Assembly (NCBI GenBank): GCA_050176585.1
Contig: JBFXHX010000005.1
Coordinates: 97,801-161,800, forward strand
DNA length: 64,000 nt
Direction: 5' to 3'
From: CAYYWP01 sp050176585
GTDB taxonomy: Bacteria; Desulfobacterota; Binatia; HRBIN30; CADEER01
This document shows, piece after piece, positions 27,220 through 36,516 of the stretch (positions within the stretch are counted from its first letter, which is position 1; the number at the start of each line of letters is the position of its first letter). A program made the position numbers and the translations under genes. The notes under the pieces were generated by a model. The model was not told the DNA's origin. It was given only the letters and a program-made list of their open reading frames with translations, and searched no databases.

Positions 27220-27325
27220 CGCGGCGGCTGCGAGCGTGCTGGAGGCAGTGCAGACAGGCAGGACGCCAGCGAATGGGCACAAGGGCAGTGGGGGCTACTC
27301 AGCGGCTGGAGCGGGATAGCTGTCC

Positions 27326-30141
27326 GTGGGATACCCAACGTGGCTTCGCCGCATCGTTCTCGCCAGCGCGTACGCGCTGATTGTGGGCTCGGCGCCGGCC
27401 TCCTGGGGCGCCAGTGGCACGAGTGCAGAATGCGATGCGCTGCGGCCGCTGCAGCGCATCGATAGCGTCGTCGCGGCAGTATTCGAGGACGGTGCCGGAT
27501 GTGATCTGAACGGTGACGGCGTCGTGAGCAGTGCCGACATCGTGGCGGCACTGCGGGGCGGAACGCCCACGCCAACGTCGTCTCCGGTTCCTACTTCTAG
27601 CCCCACGAGCAGGGTAAGCGCGTCGGGCACCGCAACCGCGACACCGTCGAGCTCGCCGACGCGCGCCGGTTCCGCAGCTGCGACACCGAGCGCCGCGGCC
27701 ACGAGCACCCCAACGTCGACGGCGACGAGGACGGGCGTGCCGACCGGCACAGTTACCGAAACGACCGCGACGCAGACGCCGGCCGAAACCTCTCCCACTT
27801 CCCCACCGACGTCTACGAGTACCTCAATATCTTCGGAGACCGCCACCGTCGGGCTGCATACCCCGACCGCGGTACCCTCCACGAGCGCCACACCGGCACC
27901 TCCCACGGCGTCCGGTTCTGCGACTCGTACCCCGTCTTTGACGACTCCTACGCCGCCCGCGACAGGGAGCTTGAGTCCTAGCGCGACCAGAACGTTGAGC
28001 CCCTCGACCGCGACACCGGTCGGGCCATCAGCGACTCGGAGCGGTACTATCACTCAGGCACCCACGGCGACTCGCACTGCGACGGCGCCGGACGGTGACG
28101 CCACGATTACGCGGACGGTTTCGCCGACGCATACCGTACCGGCGCCGTCCGCGACGCGCACCGCGACCGCGTCGGCCGTCGCGACCACTACGCGCACGTC
28201 CTCGCCAACCCGCACGGTGCCGGCGCCGTCCGCGACGCGCACCGCGACCGCGTCGGCCGTCGCGACCGCTACGCGCACGGCCTCGCCAACCCGCACGGTG
28301 CCGGCGCCGTCCGCGACGCGCACCGCGACTGCGTCGGCCGTCGCGACCGCTACGCGCACGGCCTCGCCAACCCGCACGGTGCCGGCGCCGTCCGCGACGC
28401 GCACCGCGACCGCGTCGGCCGTCGCGACCGCTACGCGCACGGCCTCGCCAACCCGCACGGTGCCGGCGCCGTCCGCGACGCGCACCGCGACNNNNNNNNN
28501 NCGCCAACCCGCACGGTGCCGGCGCCGTCCGCGACGCGCACCGCGACCGCGTCGGCCGTCGCGACCGCTACGCGCACGGCCTCGCCAACCCGCACGGTGC
28601 CGGCGCCGTCCGCGACGCGCACCGCGACCGCGTCGGCCGTCGCGACCGCTACGCGCACGGCCTCGCCAACCCGCACGGTGCCGGCGCCGTCCGCGACGCG
28701 CACCGCGACCGCGTCGGCCGTCGCGACCGCTACGCGCACGGCCTCGCCAACCCGCACGGTGCCGCCGCCATCCGCTACCCGCAGTGCGACTCGTACGGCA
28801 ACCGAGCGGCCGACGCCCAGCGCCACAGCGAGCGCCAGTCCGATGCCGAGCGCGACGGCGTCGCGGAGCCCTGCGCCGAGCGACACGCCGGCAGTGCCCA
28901 GCGCCACTCGCACGGTCACGCACAGCCGGACGCCGACTCCGACTCGTACGGCGACGCGTACTCTGACGCCGACGGCGGAGGCGACGCCGATGCCGTCGAG
29001 CACGCCGAGTCGCATACCGACCGCCACCTTCACTGCCAGCGCGACCCGTACGCGGACGGCGACGAGTACCACCACCTATACGCGGACGCCAGCCCCTACG
29101 CTCACCGCGACGGGGACACGAACTTTCAGCGCTACGCCGATACCGTCCCCCACGCGCACCGCATCGCGGACCGCCACCGAAACGCGCACGCTGGCGCCCA
29201 CGCGCACGGCGACAGGAACACCGACATTCAGCGCGACCGCGACGCGGTCCCAGACGCGCACCGCGACCGCCACGCGCACGCTCAGTCCGACGGGAACACC
29301 CGCCCCGCCGCATACGTTCACCCGCACGGGGACACTCACACCTACCTTTACGTTCACGGCATCACCGATCCCCACCGTCACACAGACGCGCGCCAACACG
29401 GCTACGCGCACGGCGACGACGACGCGCACTGTCACGTTTACGCGCACGGTCACGCCCACGGGCACCAACGCGCCGACGCTGGCGTCGACGGCCACTCGCA
29501 CCGGCACGCGTACGGCAACGCGGTCGCCGACACCGACCGCATCGCCGATGACGATCGGACCCGAGATCGTCGCCTTCGGAGCCGCGCGCGCCGACGGATA
29601 TCCGGTCCCGGCAATCGGCCAGCAGGAGAATGGCTACCCGGTATTCGTGCGGCGCGGGCGAGGGTTCATCATCTATCTGGAGGCCCGCCGCGGCGTTAGC
29701 AGATTGCCGGTCGGCACCGTCACATTCGACTCCAATCCCGGTGACGCCAACGTGCTCCCGGACTTGCAGTTGGTGGTTTCACGGCCGCTCGGCAACGGCA
29801 GCACAGCAGTGTGCGATGACGGTCCTTTGCCTCTGCCGCTCGGCGGCGTGCCCGCGACCGACCCCCCTCAATTCGGCGGGTCACAGGCGGCCAGCAATGC
29901 CATCAATGATTTTACGTGTCGCTTCGACGTGCGCGTAGCCAGCAGCCAGGCATGCACGCGCAACGATTTCGGCGTCGAGGTGTTCACCACCGGTTTGGCC
30001 GACGTGCAGTTCTGCAGCAGTCCGGGGATCGGTACCGAGACCGCTTTTCCGGAGGGCGATACCATCGTGACCGGGCGCGTTCGGGACATCGCCGGCAATC
30101 CCGGCCCGGCGAAGAGCATCGTCATCCGCGTGGAGGAGTGA
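27326..30141 (+). CDS. Giant secreted protein B: dockerin-like motif, Thr/Pro stalk, cysteine C-domain (contains assembly gap)
   Basis: It starts at GTG 27326 with a signal peptide (to about 30, PASWGASG). One good Ca loop, DLNGDGVVSSAD, follows a degenerate first half. A Thr/Ala/Pro stalk (27570-29550) holds an 81-base tandem array. The C-terminal domain (29551-30141) matches that of giant protein A: PVFVRRGRGFIIYLEARRG, AVCDDGPLPLPLGGVPATDPP, TCRFDV, ACTR, FC and a final VRDIAGNPGPAKSIVIRV. The frame changes at the 10 N at 28492-28501. Filling the gap with the missing 35 bases of one repeat restores a single frame, so I treat it as one gene, not a broken one. True length is unknown. Confidence 0.8.
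28141..28763 (+). repeat. Tandem array of 81-base units inside giant protein B
   Basis: Unit starts (GGCGCCGTCCGCGACGCGCA) lie at 28141, 28222, 28303, 28384 and 28465, then 28521, 28602 and 28683 after the gap. Each unit encodes 27 residues (PAPSATRTATASAVATATRT plus 7 more). Copies after the first are almost identical at the DNA level. Because 81 is a multiple of 3, copy-number change keeps the frame. Confidence 0.93.
28492..28501. other. Assembly gap (10 N) inside the 81-base array
   Basis: The spacing between flanking unit starts is 56 bases (28465 to 28521) instead of 81. The true gap should therefore be 35 + 81k bases, not 10. Confidence 0.97.
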
Positions 30142-30343
30142 GTCGGCGCGCTGCCGCATGGATTTCCAGGACGGCATATAACGCGGCCGCACGGCCTCAG
30201 TGCGGGCCGCGCTCGGACTCGCGCTGCGCCTGAAACGCGCGCGGGGCGGCCCCTCTGCGGTGTGCGCGCGTGGTTTTTTGGCCGGACGCGCCTCTTTGCG
30301 GTCGCATCCATGGCCCGCCGCAGACGCCACGGACGGGATCGGC

Positions 30344-31210
30344 TCAGTGATCTAGTGTCGGGTCACTCAGGAGGTCCTGCACGATCCGCCGCGAGTGGAA
30401 ACGGCGGAGGTGCTCGCGATGGCGCGCGATGCGCGCGCGAAAATCCGCATCCTCCGCGGAGTACAACCCGTTCGCTATGCGAGTCGTGTCGCCCTTGTGG
30501 AAGATGTAGTAACCGAGAAAGCGATCTGGCAGCGCCAGGAGGCGTTCGCCGCGCGCCGCGAGCGCCGCGTGGGCGGCGTGTGTAGCGTCCTCCTCGCCAT
30601 CGCTTGCGAAGCGGCAACCGGCAGCGCGGAACGCGCGCGTTCGGTAGAGCGTGAGGCACGAGCGCAGCCAGGCCGCGCCCGCAGAAGTCGCGCGCGGGCT
30701 CACGTAGGGCAGCAGGGGCGCGGTCCACGCCGCGACGGTTGCGAACAACCGCGAGTCGCGCGCGCGTACGGTCTGATGCCGCGAGCCGACAGCGGCATAT
30801 CCGCCCCGCTCCAGCACTGCGATCAGCGCCGCGAGCCAGCCTGCGCGGTGCACGTAGGTATCCGAGTGCATGATCGCGAAGTACGGCGTCTCCACCCGTG
30901 CCGCCCCGAGGTTGAGCGCGCCGGCCTGCGCACTGGCCAGGTCGTTCGCGATGCCGGTGTGAACGCATTCGATCCACTTCAGTCCGTGGAGGTAGTCTAG
31001 CGCCGCGTCTGTGGAGCCATTGTCGAGCAGGAGTACGCGCGGCAGCGGCTCACTGAACCGGCGTACCGCGCGCAGGCAAAGCCGGATTGCGGCCAGTGTC
31101 TGAAAATGCGGAATCAATAGGGTGACGGCGGCGGGATCGGCGCTGCTGCGCGCGGAGCGTTGCACAGACACCGGATGTGGGACGGCAGCGGACCGGTATG
31201 GACCGCCCAT
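30344..31210 (-). CDS. Family 2-like glycosyltransferase
   Basis: The 288-aa protein (ATG 31210, MGGPYRSAAVPHP) has a GT-A fold like family 2: VTLLIPHFQTLAAIRLCL, VLLLDNGSTDAALDYL (nucleotide-binding DNGSTD), and YFAIMHSDTYVHRAGWL, where HSDT takes the place of the DxD motif. Later, DGEEDATHAAHAAL is the probable catalytic acidic block. It should transfer a sugar to a surface glycan. It points away from the methyltransferase gene. The end 30142-30343 to its right-hand neighbour holds nothing that I can identify. Confidence 0.75.
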   Translation of the reverse strand: MGGPYRSAAVPHPVSVQRSARSSADPAAVTLLIPHFQTLAAIRLCLRAVRRFSEPLPRVLLLDNGSTDAALDYLHGLKWIECVHTGIANDLASAQAGALNLGAARVETPYFAIMHSDTYVHRAGWLAALIAVLERGGYAAVGSRHQTVRARDSRLFATVAAWTAPLLPYVSPRATSAGAAWLRSCLTLYRTRAFRAAGCRFASDGEEDATHAAHAALAARGERLLALPDRFLGYYIFHKGDTTRIANGLYSAEDADFRARIARHREHLRRFHSRRIVQDLLSDPTLDH

Positions 31211-31363
31211 GAGCGCAGATTGCCGCAGCGCGCGCGCGCAGCACAAGGTGCGAACAAACGGCGGCCGTACAGCCACACGCGGCCGCGACCCCTGCTGCGA
31301 GCTGCGGCGCGGTTGCACGGCTGGGAATTCTGTGTGTTGACGCTATAGAATGCGGTCTCGAAC

Positions 31364-32215
31364 ATGTCGCGCGCGCTCGATCACGGCCATGGCACGGACT
31401 CGCCCCCAGCCTCCGAACTGCCGGCGGATGGTGGACCTCCAACCGCCATCGATCCGCTCTCTCACTCCGTGACCACGCGCCGAGTGCTGGAGTTGTTGGC
31501 GCCGCTCGACTGGCCGCGCGCACGAGTGGCCGACGTGGGCGCGGGCAACGGCTACTTCTCACGAGTGCTCGGAGAAATGTTGCGGAGCCGCGGCCTCGAC
31601 CCGGGTGCGCACATCGCCGCGTGCGACGTGCTGCCGCATGAATTTCTGTACGCGCCAGTGCCGTGTGCGCCGGTGGGGGACGACCGCCGGTTGCCGTTCG
31701 AGGACGGCGCCTTCGACGCCGTGGTCAGCATCGAGGTCATCGAGCACGTCGAGAATCAGTTCGCGTTCCTGCGGGAGTTGGCGCGCATCGCCAAGCCTGG
31801 GGCGATCGTCATTGTGACGACGCCGAACACGCTGAACGCCAACTCGCGGCTGCGCACCCTCCTGCAGGGTTTTCCGCTGCTCTTCGATCCGCTGCCGCTG
31901 GACGGCGGCAACGTCCGCGAGCTGAGCGGCCATGTGCACCCGATGAGCCCCTATTTCCTCGCCATCGGCGCGCTGCGCGCGGGCCTCACCGAGCCCACCT
32001 TTCATCCCGATCGCACCAAGACGTCGGCGGCGATCCAGACCGTCCTTTTGCGACCCGCCCTGTGGCTTGCGGCAATCGCGCAACGTCGCCGGCTGAAGCG
32101 CAAGTGGCCAGGGGTCTACGAGGAGAATGCCGAACTGCTCGCCGCCATCAACGGCTGGAGTATGCTCACCTGCCGCACGGCCGTGTTGCGCGTGCGAAAA
32201 CCGCCGCTCGCGTGA
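31364..32215 (+). CDS. SAM-dependent methyltransferase (class I)
   Basis: The 283-aa protein has the class I Rossmann core. Motif I is VADVGAGNGYFSRVL (about 49-63), an acidic motif II is AACDVLPHEF, motif III region is FDAVVSIEVIEHVENQ, and VIVTTPNTLNANSRL follows. The C-terminal half is variable, as is usual in glycan or small-molecule methyltransferases. Neighbouring glycosyltransferase and LPS-kinase genes suggest a surface-glycan substrate, by context only. Confidence 0.82.
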   Translation: MSRALDHGHGTDSPPASELPADGGPPTAIDPLSHSVTTRRVLELLAPLDWPRARVADVGAGNGYFSRVLGEMLRSRGLDPGAHIAACDVLPHEFLYAPVPCAPVGDDRRLPFEDGAFDAVVSIEVIEHVENQFAFLRELARIAKPGAIVIVTTPNTLNANSRLRTLLQGFPLLFDPLPLDGGNVRELSGHVHPMSPYFLAIGALRAGLTEPTFHPDRTKTSAAIQTVLLRPALWLAAIAQRRRLKRKWPGVYEENAELLAAINGWSMLTCRTAVLRVRKPPLA

Positions 32216-32265
32216 GCCGCACGCAGGCGGTGTGTCGACCAGCGGCCGGACGCGCGTCGCCGCGC

Positions 32266-32994
32266 TCAAAGGCCGGCGCGGAACGCCTCGACGCACGCGA
32301 GGGTGATGACGGCGGATTCCGGATCGAGCTTGCGGATCGAGCGGCACACGCGCTCGAACGCGTTCCGCCGGGCGCGCGCCGTCACCGGGGCGAAACGCAC
32401 CCCGTCCAGATCGATGAGCCACGCTTCGAGGCCGCCGCCACCCGCGCGCACGAGAAAGTTCTGTAAGTTGAGGTCGGGGTGGAGCGCGCCAGCGTGGTGC
32501 AACTGGCGCGCGGCTGCGGCCGCGGCGGCACAGGCCGCCGCGCGGGCTGGCACCGCGACGCTCTGGAGGTGACGCCAGAGATTGCTGGCGCCCGCGACCT
32601 CGCGTGTCGCCACCGCACCGCGATAGACCCCCGGGCAATCCCACAGCACGGCAGCCCCGAGCGGTTCCGGGGTTGGCACGCCGGCCGCCGAGATGGCGGT
32701 GGCAGTTCGCAGCTCCTCGAACGGACGCGGCGAGAAGCCCAGGTAGCGAGCCTGGTTGAAGCGCGCGACCAGGCCACCGCGGCGGTACGGTCGCAGCACG
32801 ACCGAGAGTCGAGAATCCAGGGCGAACGCGGCAGCGGCGCCGCGTCCGCCTTCCAGCGGGCGTCCAGGCGGCAACGCGCCCGCCGCCCAGCGGCGCAGCA
32901 GCACCGTTACCTGCGGCAGGTCCTCGCGGGCGACGATCTGCAAGCGCCCCTCGCGGCTGGTACAGAAGCCGGGAGGCGCAGTGAGCGGCACCAT
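32266..32994 (-). CDS. LPS kinase-like protein (Kdo/WaaP type)
   Basis: The 242-aa protein resembles small LPS-inner-core kinases. The catalytic loop is HPDLNLQNFLV (Asp in HxDLNxxN), the metal-binding motif is LIDLDGVRF, and RLSVVLRPYRRGG is the N-lobe with the lysine region. It would phosphorylate Kdo or heptose of the LPS core. The gap to the Trm112-like gene is about 105 bases. Position beside lpxK and waaA supports an LPS role. Confidence 0.75.
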   Translation of the reverse strand: MVPLTAPPGFCTSREGRLQIVAREDLPQVTVLLRRWAAGALPPGRPLEGGRGAAAAFALDSRLSVVLRPYRRGGLVARFNQARYLGFSPRPFEELRTATAISAAGVPTPEPLGAAVLWDCPGVYRGAVATREVAGASNLWRHLQSVAVPARAAACAAAAAAARQLHHAGALHPDLNLQNFLVRAGGGGLEAWLIDLDGVRFAPVTARARRNAFERVCRSIRKLDPESAVITLACVEAFRAGL

Positions 32995-33099
32995 GTTTCA
33001 ACCAGTCCGAGCGCCCGGTTGCGCGCGCGCCACGGGCCACTCCCCGGCGTGCGCCGAGGTGCGCCGAGGCGCGCCTCACCACCGCCGAGCGGGTCTGCC

Positions 33100-33273
33100 C
33101 TAGGACTGCAGACGCACCGCTTCGTCGATCAACATGACCGGAATGTCGTCCTTGATCGGGTACAGGAGTTTGCACGCGTCGCAGACGAGCCCATCCTCGG
33201 CAGGGGTCATGCGCACCTCACCCTTGCACTTCGGGCACGCCAGGATTTCCAAGAGCTCTCTACTGATGGCCAT
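33100..33273 (-). CDS. Trm112-like small zinc protein
   Basis: The 57-aa protein MAISRELLEILACPKCKGEV has two Cys pairs (CPKC and CDAC) and the family ending LLYPIKDDIPVMLIDEA. Bacterial members (YcaR-like) are common next to lpxK. Its role is unknown; in eukaryotes the family activates methyltransferases. The start at 33273 overlaps the lpxK stop by 14 bases. Confidence 0.9.
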   Translation of the reverse strand: MAISRELLEILACPKCKGEVRMTPAEDGLVCDACKLLYPIKDDIPVMLIDEAVRLQS

Positions 33274-34357
33274 CGAGCGCCTCCTCGGCGGGCCCTCCCG
33301 CCAATCCGATACGAGTCGCCACCGCATCGAGCAGGGCCGCGGCGTGCTCTACTTGTACGGCGATGCGTAGCGCAACCAGCTTCCCGGTCGCGAAAGGGAA
33401 CGTCTCCAGCTTCACCAGATCTTTTTCTGTCGTCACGATGAGGTCGACGTCAAGGCCGCGGCGCGCGAAGCGCTGCCAATCCTGGCTCGTATAGCGGTGG
33501 TGATCGGGGAACTCGAATACTTCTTCGATCACCGCCTCCCACCGGCGCAGCTGGGCATAGAAGGCCTGCGGCTGTGCGACACCGGTGACCGTGACGACGC
33601 GTCTGCCCGCTAACACGTTCATGGGACGGACGTGCCACACGCCACCGACGGATTCCACCACGCCTACGCCGTGTAGGCGGGCGGGAAACACGGGCGCGCG
33701 CACGCCCCGCGGTGGTGCCGGGGCTTCCAGGTCGTCGCGCCCCATCAGCACGATCGCGTCGGCGCGCGATAGCGCTCGCAGCGGCTCGCGCAGCGGTCCG
33801 GCCGGCAGCAGCGGTCCGCGCCGGCGGTCCAACAGCACGATGTCGAAAGCGCGCGCCAGGGCGCGGTGCTGGAAGCCGTCGTCCAGCACCACCACATCAC
33901 ACCCGAGTGCCGCTGCGGCACGGGCGCCGTCCAGGCGTCGCGGCGCCACGATCACCGGGCCCGCAAAGCTCTTGGCCAGCATGACGGGCTCGTCGCCGGC
34001 GATGTCGGGTCCCATGCATGGCCCCGCGCCGCACGAGACCACGACCGCGCCACGCGACTGCTGGCCGCCGTACCCACGGGAGACGATGGCGGGGCGGGCG
34101 CCGCGCGCCGACAGCGCCTCGGCCAACCACAGCGTGAACGGAGTCTTGCCGGTCCCGCCGACCGCCAAATTGCCCACGCTCACCACCGGAACGGGCGCTT
34201 GCCCGGCGTGCAGTATCCCGAAGCGGTAGCCAAGCCCGCGCAGGCCGACGCCGACCGCGAACACGCTGCTGAGCGGTCGCAGCGCGCAGTAGCCAAGGTG
34301 GCCGGCCACGCCGCGCCGGGGCCATATGGTATGGCGCACCCGTTCGGCGATACTCAC
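33260..34357 (-). CDS. lpxK: Tetraacyldisaccharide 4'-kinase
   Basis: It phosphorylates the 4' position of the lipid A precursor at the inner membrane. The 365-aa protein has an N-terminal hydrophobic segment (20-50) and the P-loop GGTGKTPF (67-74) in the typical SVGNLAVGGTGKTP context. SRGYGG and DDGFQHR follow, the latter containing residues of the lipid substrate site. Start overlaps the waaA stop by 4 bases. It belongs to the long outer-membrane operon. Confidence 0.95.
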   Translation of the reverse strand: MSIAERVRHTIWPRRGVAGHLGYCALRPLSSVFAVGVGLRGLGYRFGILHAGQAPVPVVSVGNLAVGGTGKTPFTLWLAEALSARGARPAIVSRGYGGQQSRGAVVVSCGAGPCMGPDIAGDEPVMLAKSFAGPVIVAPRRLDGARAAAALGCDVVVLDDGFQHRALARAFDIVLLDRRRGPLLPAGPLREPLRALSRADAIVLMGRDDLEAPAPPRGVRAPVFPARLHGVGVVESVGGVWHVRPMNVLAGRRVVTVTGVAQPQAFYAQLRRWEAVIEEVFEFPDHHRYTSQDWQRFARRGLDVDLIVTTEKDLVKLETFPFATGKLVALRIAVQVEHAAALLDAVATRIGLAGGPAEEALDGHQ

Positions 34358-35685
34358 GGCCCCTCCAGCATCGGCGCAATGAGCTCCCAGGTGTGATTGA
34401 GCGCTTCGGCGCGTGCAGCGGCCACGGCGCCGCCGCGCGCGCCCGCCGCATCAGCCACTGCGCGATCCGCGAGCAGCGCCTCCCAGTATTCCGCCAGTTC
34501 GGCAGGCGCGCGGACCACCTTCGCCGCGGCTGCGGCACACAGTGCCTTGGCCGCGCCCGCCACGTTTTCGGTATGCGGCCCGAAGGCGACGGGGCGACCG
34601 TAGGTCGCGGGCTCCAGCACGTTGTGGCCGCCGAGTGGCGCCACGGTACCGCCGACGAACACCGCCCAAGCGCTCGGCAAGAACCGGGGCAGCTCGCCGA
34701 CCGTGTCCAGCAGCAGCACCTGTACATCGGCCGGAACCGCGTCGGCCGTGCGCGTGCGGCGGGCGAAGCGCACACGCCGTTCGGTCAATAGCGCGGTGGT
34801 CGCATCGAAGCGCTCGGGCCGGCGCGGCGCCAGGATGAGGAGCGCATCGCGGTACCGACCATTCAGCGCCGAAAATGCCTGCAGCACGAACTCCTCTTCA
34901 CCGGGTTGCGTGCTGGCCGCGGCCACCACGCGCCGCCCATTCAGCCCCTCGAGCGGCGCGGCCTGCAGCTCGCGGCGGAGCATCGCCTTCAGCGATCCCG
35001 TGACCCGCACGCGGTCCGGGCGCGCGCCGAGCGCGATGATCCGTTCGGCGTCCGCAGCGGTCTGCATGCCAAGCGCGCCGACCGACCCCAGCGCGGCGGA
35101 AAACAGCGGACCCGCCCAGCGATAGCGCGCGGCGGCGCGCGCCGATACGCGGCCGCTCACGATCGCTGCCGGAGTGCCGGCGCGTGCCGCGGCGCGAAAC
35201 AGGCCGGGCCAGAGCTCCGTTTCCATGACCAGCAGCGCGCGCGGGCGCAGGCGTTGTACCGCGCGATCCACGATGCGCAGCGCGTCCACTGGCAACAGAG
35301 TGGCCACATCCGCGCGCAGCTCGTCGCTCGCCACTGCGCGACCCGCGAGCGTGGTGGTCGACACCAACAGCGGCCGCTCCGGGCAGCGGTCGCGGAGCCG
35401 CGCCACCAAAGCCGCGGCCGCGAGCGTTTCCCCCACCGATGCGCAGTGGAGCCAAATCGGCGCCTGTGTGAACGCGAACGCGCCGTCCGGCAGCTGTCCG
35501 AGGCGCTCGCCGATGCCGTGGGCGTACCCGCGATGCGCCAGCCACGGCCATGCCGGCACCGCCGCCAGCGCCGCGAGCCCGCCCAGGACATCGTATGTCC
35601 AGTAGGCCGCGCGCGCCGCGAACCCAGAAGGTGTGGGCACCGGAACCCTGGACGGGACTGCGGCGGGCGTGCTCGGCTCGGTCAT
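34354..35685 (-). CDS. waaA: Kdo transferase
   Basis: A GT-B transferase (443 aa) that adds Kdo to lipid IVA. It has an N-terminal membrane-anchor helix, the motif WLHCASVGETLAAAAL with the catalytic Glu, and LLVSTTTLAGRAVA. The C-terminal domain has ASTQPGEEEFVLQAF and FVGGTVAPLGGHNVLEPATYGRPVAFGPHTEN, the CMP-Kdo region. The number of Kdo residues it adds cannot be read from sequence. It overlaps the DUF374 gene stop by 4 bases. Confidence 0.95.
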   Translation of the reverse strand: MTEPSTPAAVPSRVPVPTPSGFAARAAYWTYDVLGGLAALAAVPAWPWLAHRGYAHGIGERLGQLPDGAFAFTQAPIWLHCASVGETLAAAALVARLRDRCPERPLLVSTTTLAGRAVASDELRADVATLLPVDALRIVDRAVQRLRPRALLVMETELWPGLFRAAARAGTPAAIVSGRVSARAAARYRWAGPLFSAALGSVGALGMQTAADAERIIALGARPDRVRVTGSLKAMLRRELQAAPLEGLNGRRVVAAASTQPGEEEFVLQAFSALNGRYRDALLILAPRRPERFDATTALLTERRVRFARRTRTADAVPADVQVLLLDTVGELPRFLPSAWAVFVGGTVAPLGGHNVLEPATYGRPVAFGPHTENVAGAAKALCAAAAAKVVRAPAELAEYWEALLADRAVADAAGARGGAVAAARAEALNHTWELIAPMLEGP

Positions 35686-36431
35686 TCGCGCGAACCGCCG
35701 CCGGGCGCGCCCTCTGGGCGGTCGGCCCCCGCGCGCGCGGCATTGCCCGTGACGTGCGACTCGACGGACGCGGTGAGTTCTTTCAGGCGCATCTCGACCT
35801 CACCGCGCAGCGCGTCGAGCTCGGCGCGAGTGGCTTCGGGTGGGACGACGATGGGTGCCCCGACTTCGATGCGCACGCGCGCGAATGGCATCGGGACCAG
35901 CAGCCGGTCCCAGCTGCGCAGGCGCGCCACGCGCGATGCGGAGTACGCCAGCGGGAAGATCGGCGCGTGCACCGCTTTCGCCAACCGCACGACGCCCGGC
36001 TTGGCGGCGTAGCGCGGCCCGCGCGGCCCATCCGGAAGCACGGCGAGACTGTGCCCGTGGCGGTAGGCTTCCACCAGGCGCAGAAAACCCGCGACGGCGC
36101 CGCGCGATGCCGAGCCGCGCACCGTCGCCACACCCCACGCCGCTAGCAGCTGCGTGGCGACCTCTCCATCGCGGTGATGGCTCACCATGATGCAGATCGG
36201 CACGCCTTCGGCGACGACGGGGAGCATCAGCAAGCGGTTGTGCCAGAAGGCGAGGATCGCCTGGCCGCCGCCCGCCCAGTGCGCGCGCAGGTGTTCGTCG
36301 TTAACGTATTCGATCCGCAAGGTCGCACGCAGGGCACGCGAAGCCACGCGCAGCAGCGGCGGCGCTACGGCCGCCAGCGCTCGGCGGAACTGGCGGCGCC
36401 ACGGCCGATGCCGCGGGGCGTGTCGGTTCAT
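35682..36431 (-). CDS. DUF374 lysophospholipid-acyltransferase-like protein
   Basis: The 249-aa protein begins at ATG 36431 (MNRHAPRHRPWRRQFRRAL). A frame extension to 36596 overlaps msbA and is not used. It resembles DUF374, an acyltransferase-fold family found in lpx/waaA clusters of many Gram-negatives: ILAFWHNRLLMLPVV, MVSHHRDGEVATQLL, LAVLPDGPRGPRY and KAVHAPIFPLAYSASR. It is a candidate for the late acyl transfer to lipid A; no lpxL/lpxM is in the window. That role is inference from family and position. Confidence 0.85.
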   Translation of the reverse strand: MNRHAPRHRPWRRQFRRALAAVAPPLLRVASRALRATLRIEYVNDEHLRAHWAGGGQAILAFWHNRLLMLPVVAEGVPICIMVSHHRDGEVATQLLAAWGVATVRGSASRGAVAGFLRLVEAYRHGHSLAVLPDGPRGPRYAAKPGVVRLAKAVHAPIFPLAYSASRVARLRSWDRLLVPMPFARVRIEVGAPIVVPPEATRAELDALRGEVEMRLKELTASVESHVTGNAARAGADRPEGAPGGGSRE

Positions 36432-36516
36432 CGTCGCGGCGGCGCCAGGGGCGTCGAGCGCGCGGTCGGCGGGCGCGATGCGAGCGGGTCGCGCGCGGAT
36501 GGCATGCGGTCCAGCC

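Noticed and set aside
28492..28516. True frameshift in giant protein B
   Set aside because: It coincides with N bases, and filling the missing part of one repeat restores the frame.
28141..28763. Tandem array as a possible CRISPR
   Set aside because: The units are contiguous with no unique spacers and lie in a coding frame.
31337..31365. TTGACG with a possible -10 upstream of the methyltransferase
   Set aside because: With a 17-base spacer the -10 (GAACAT) overlaps the start codon region and is a poor match.
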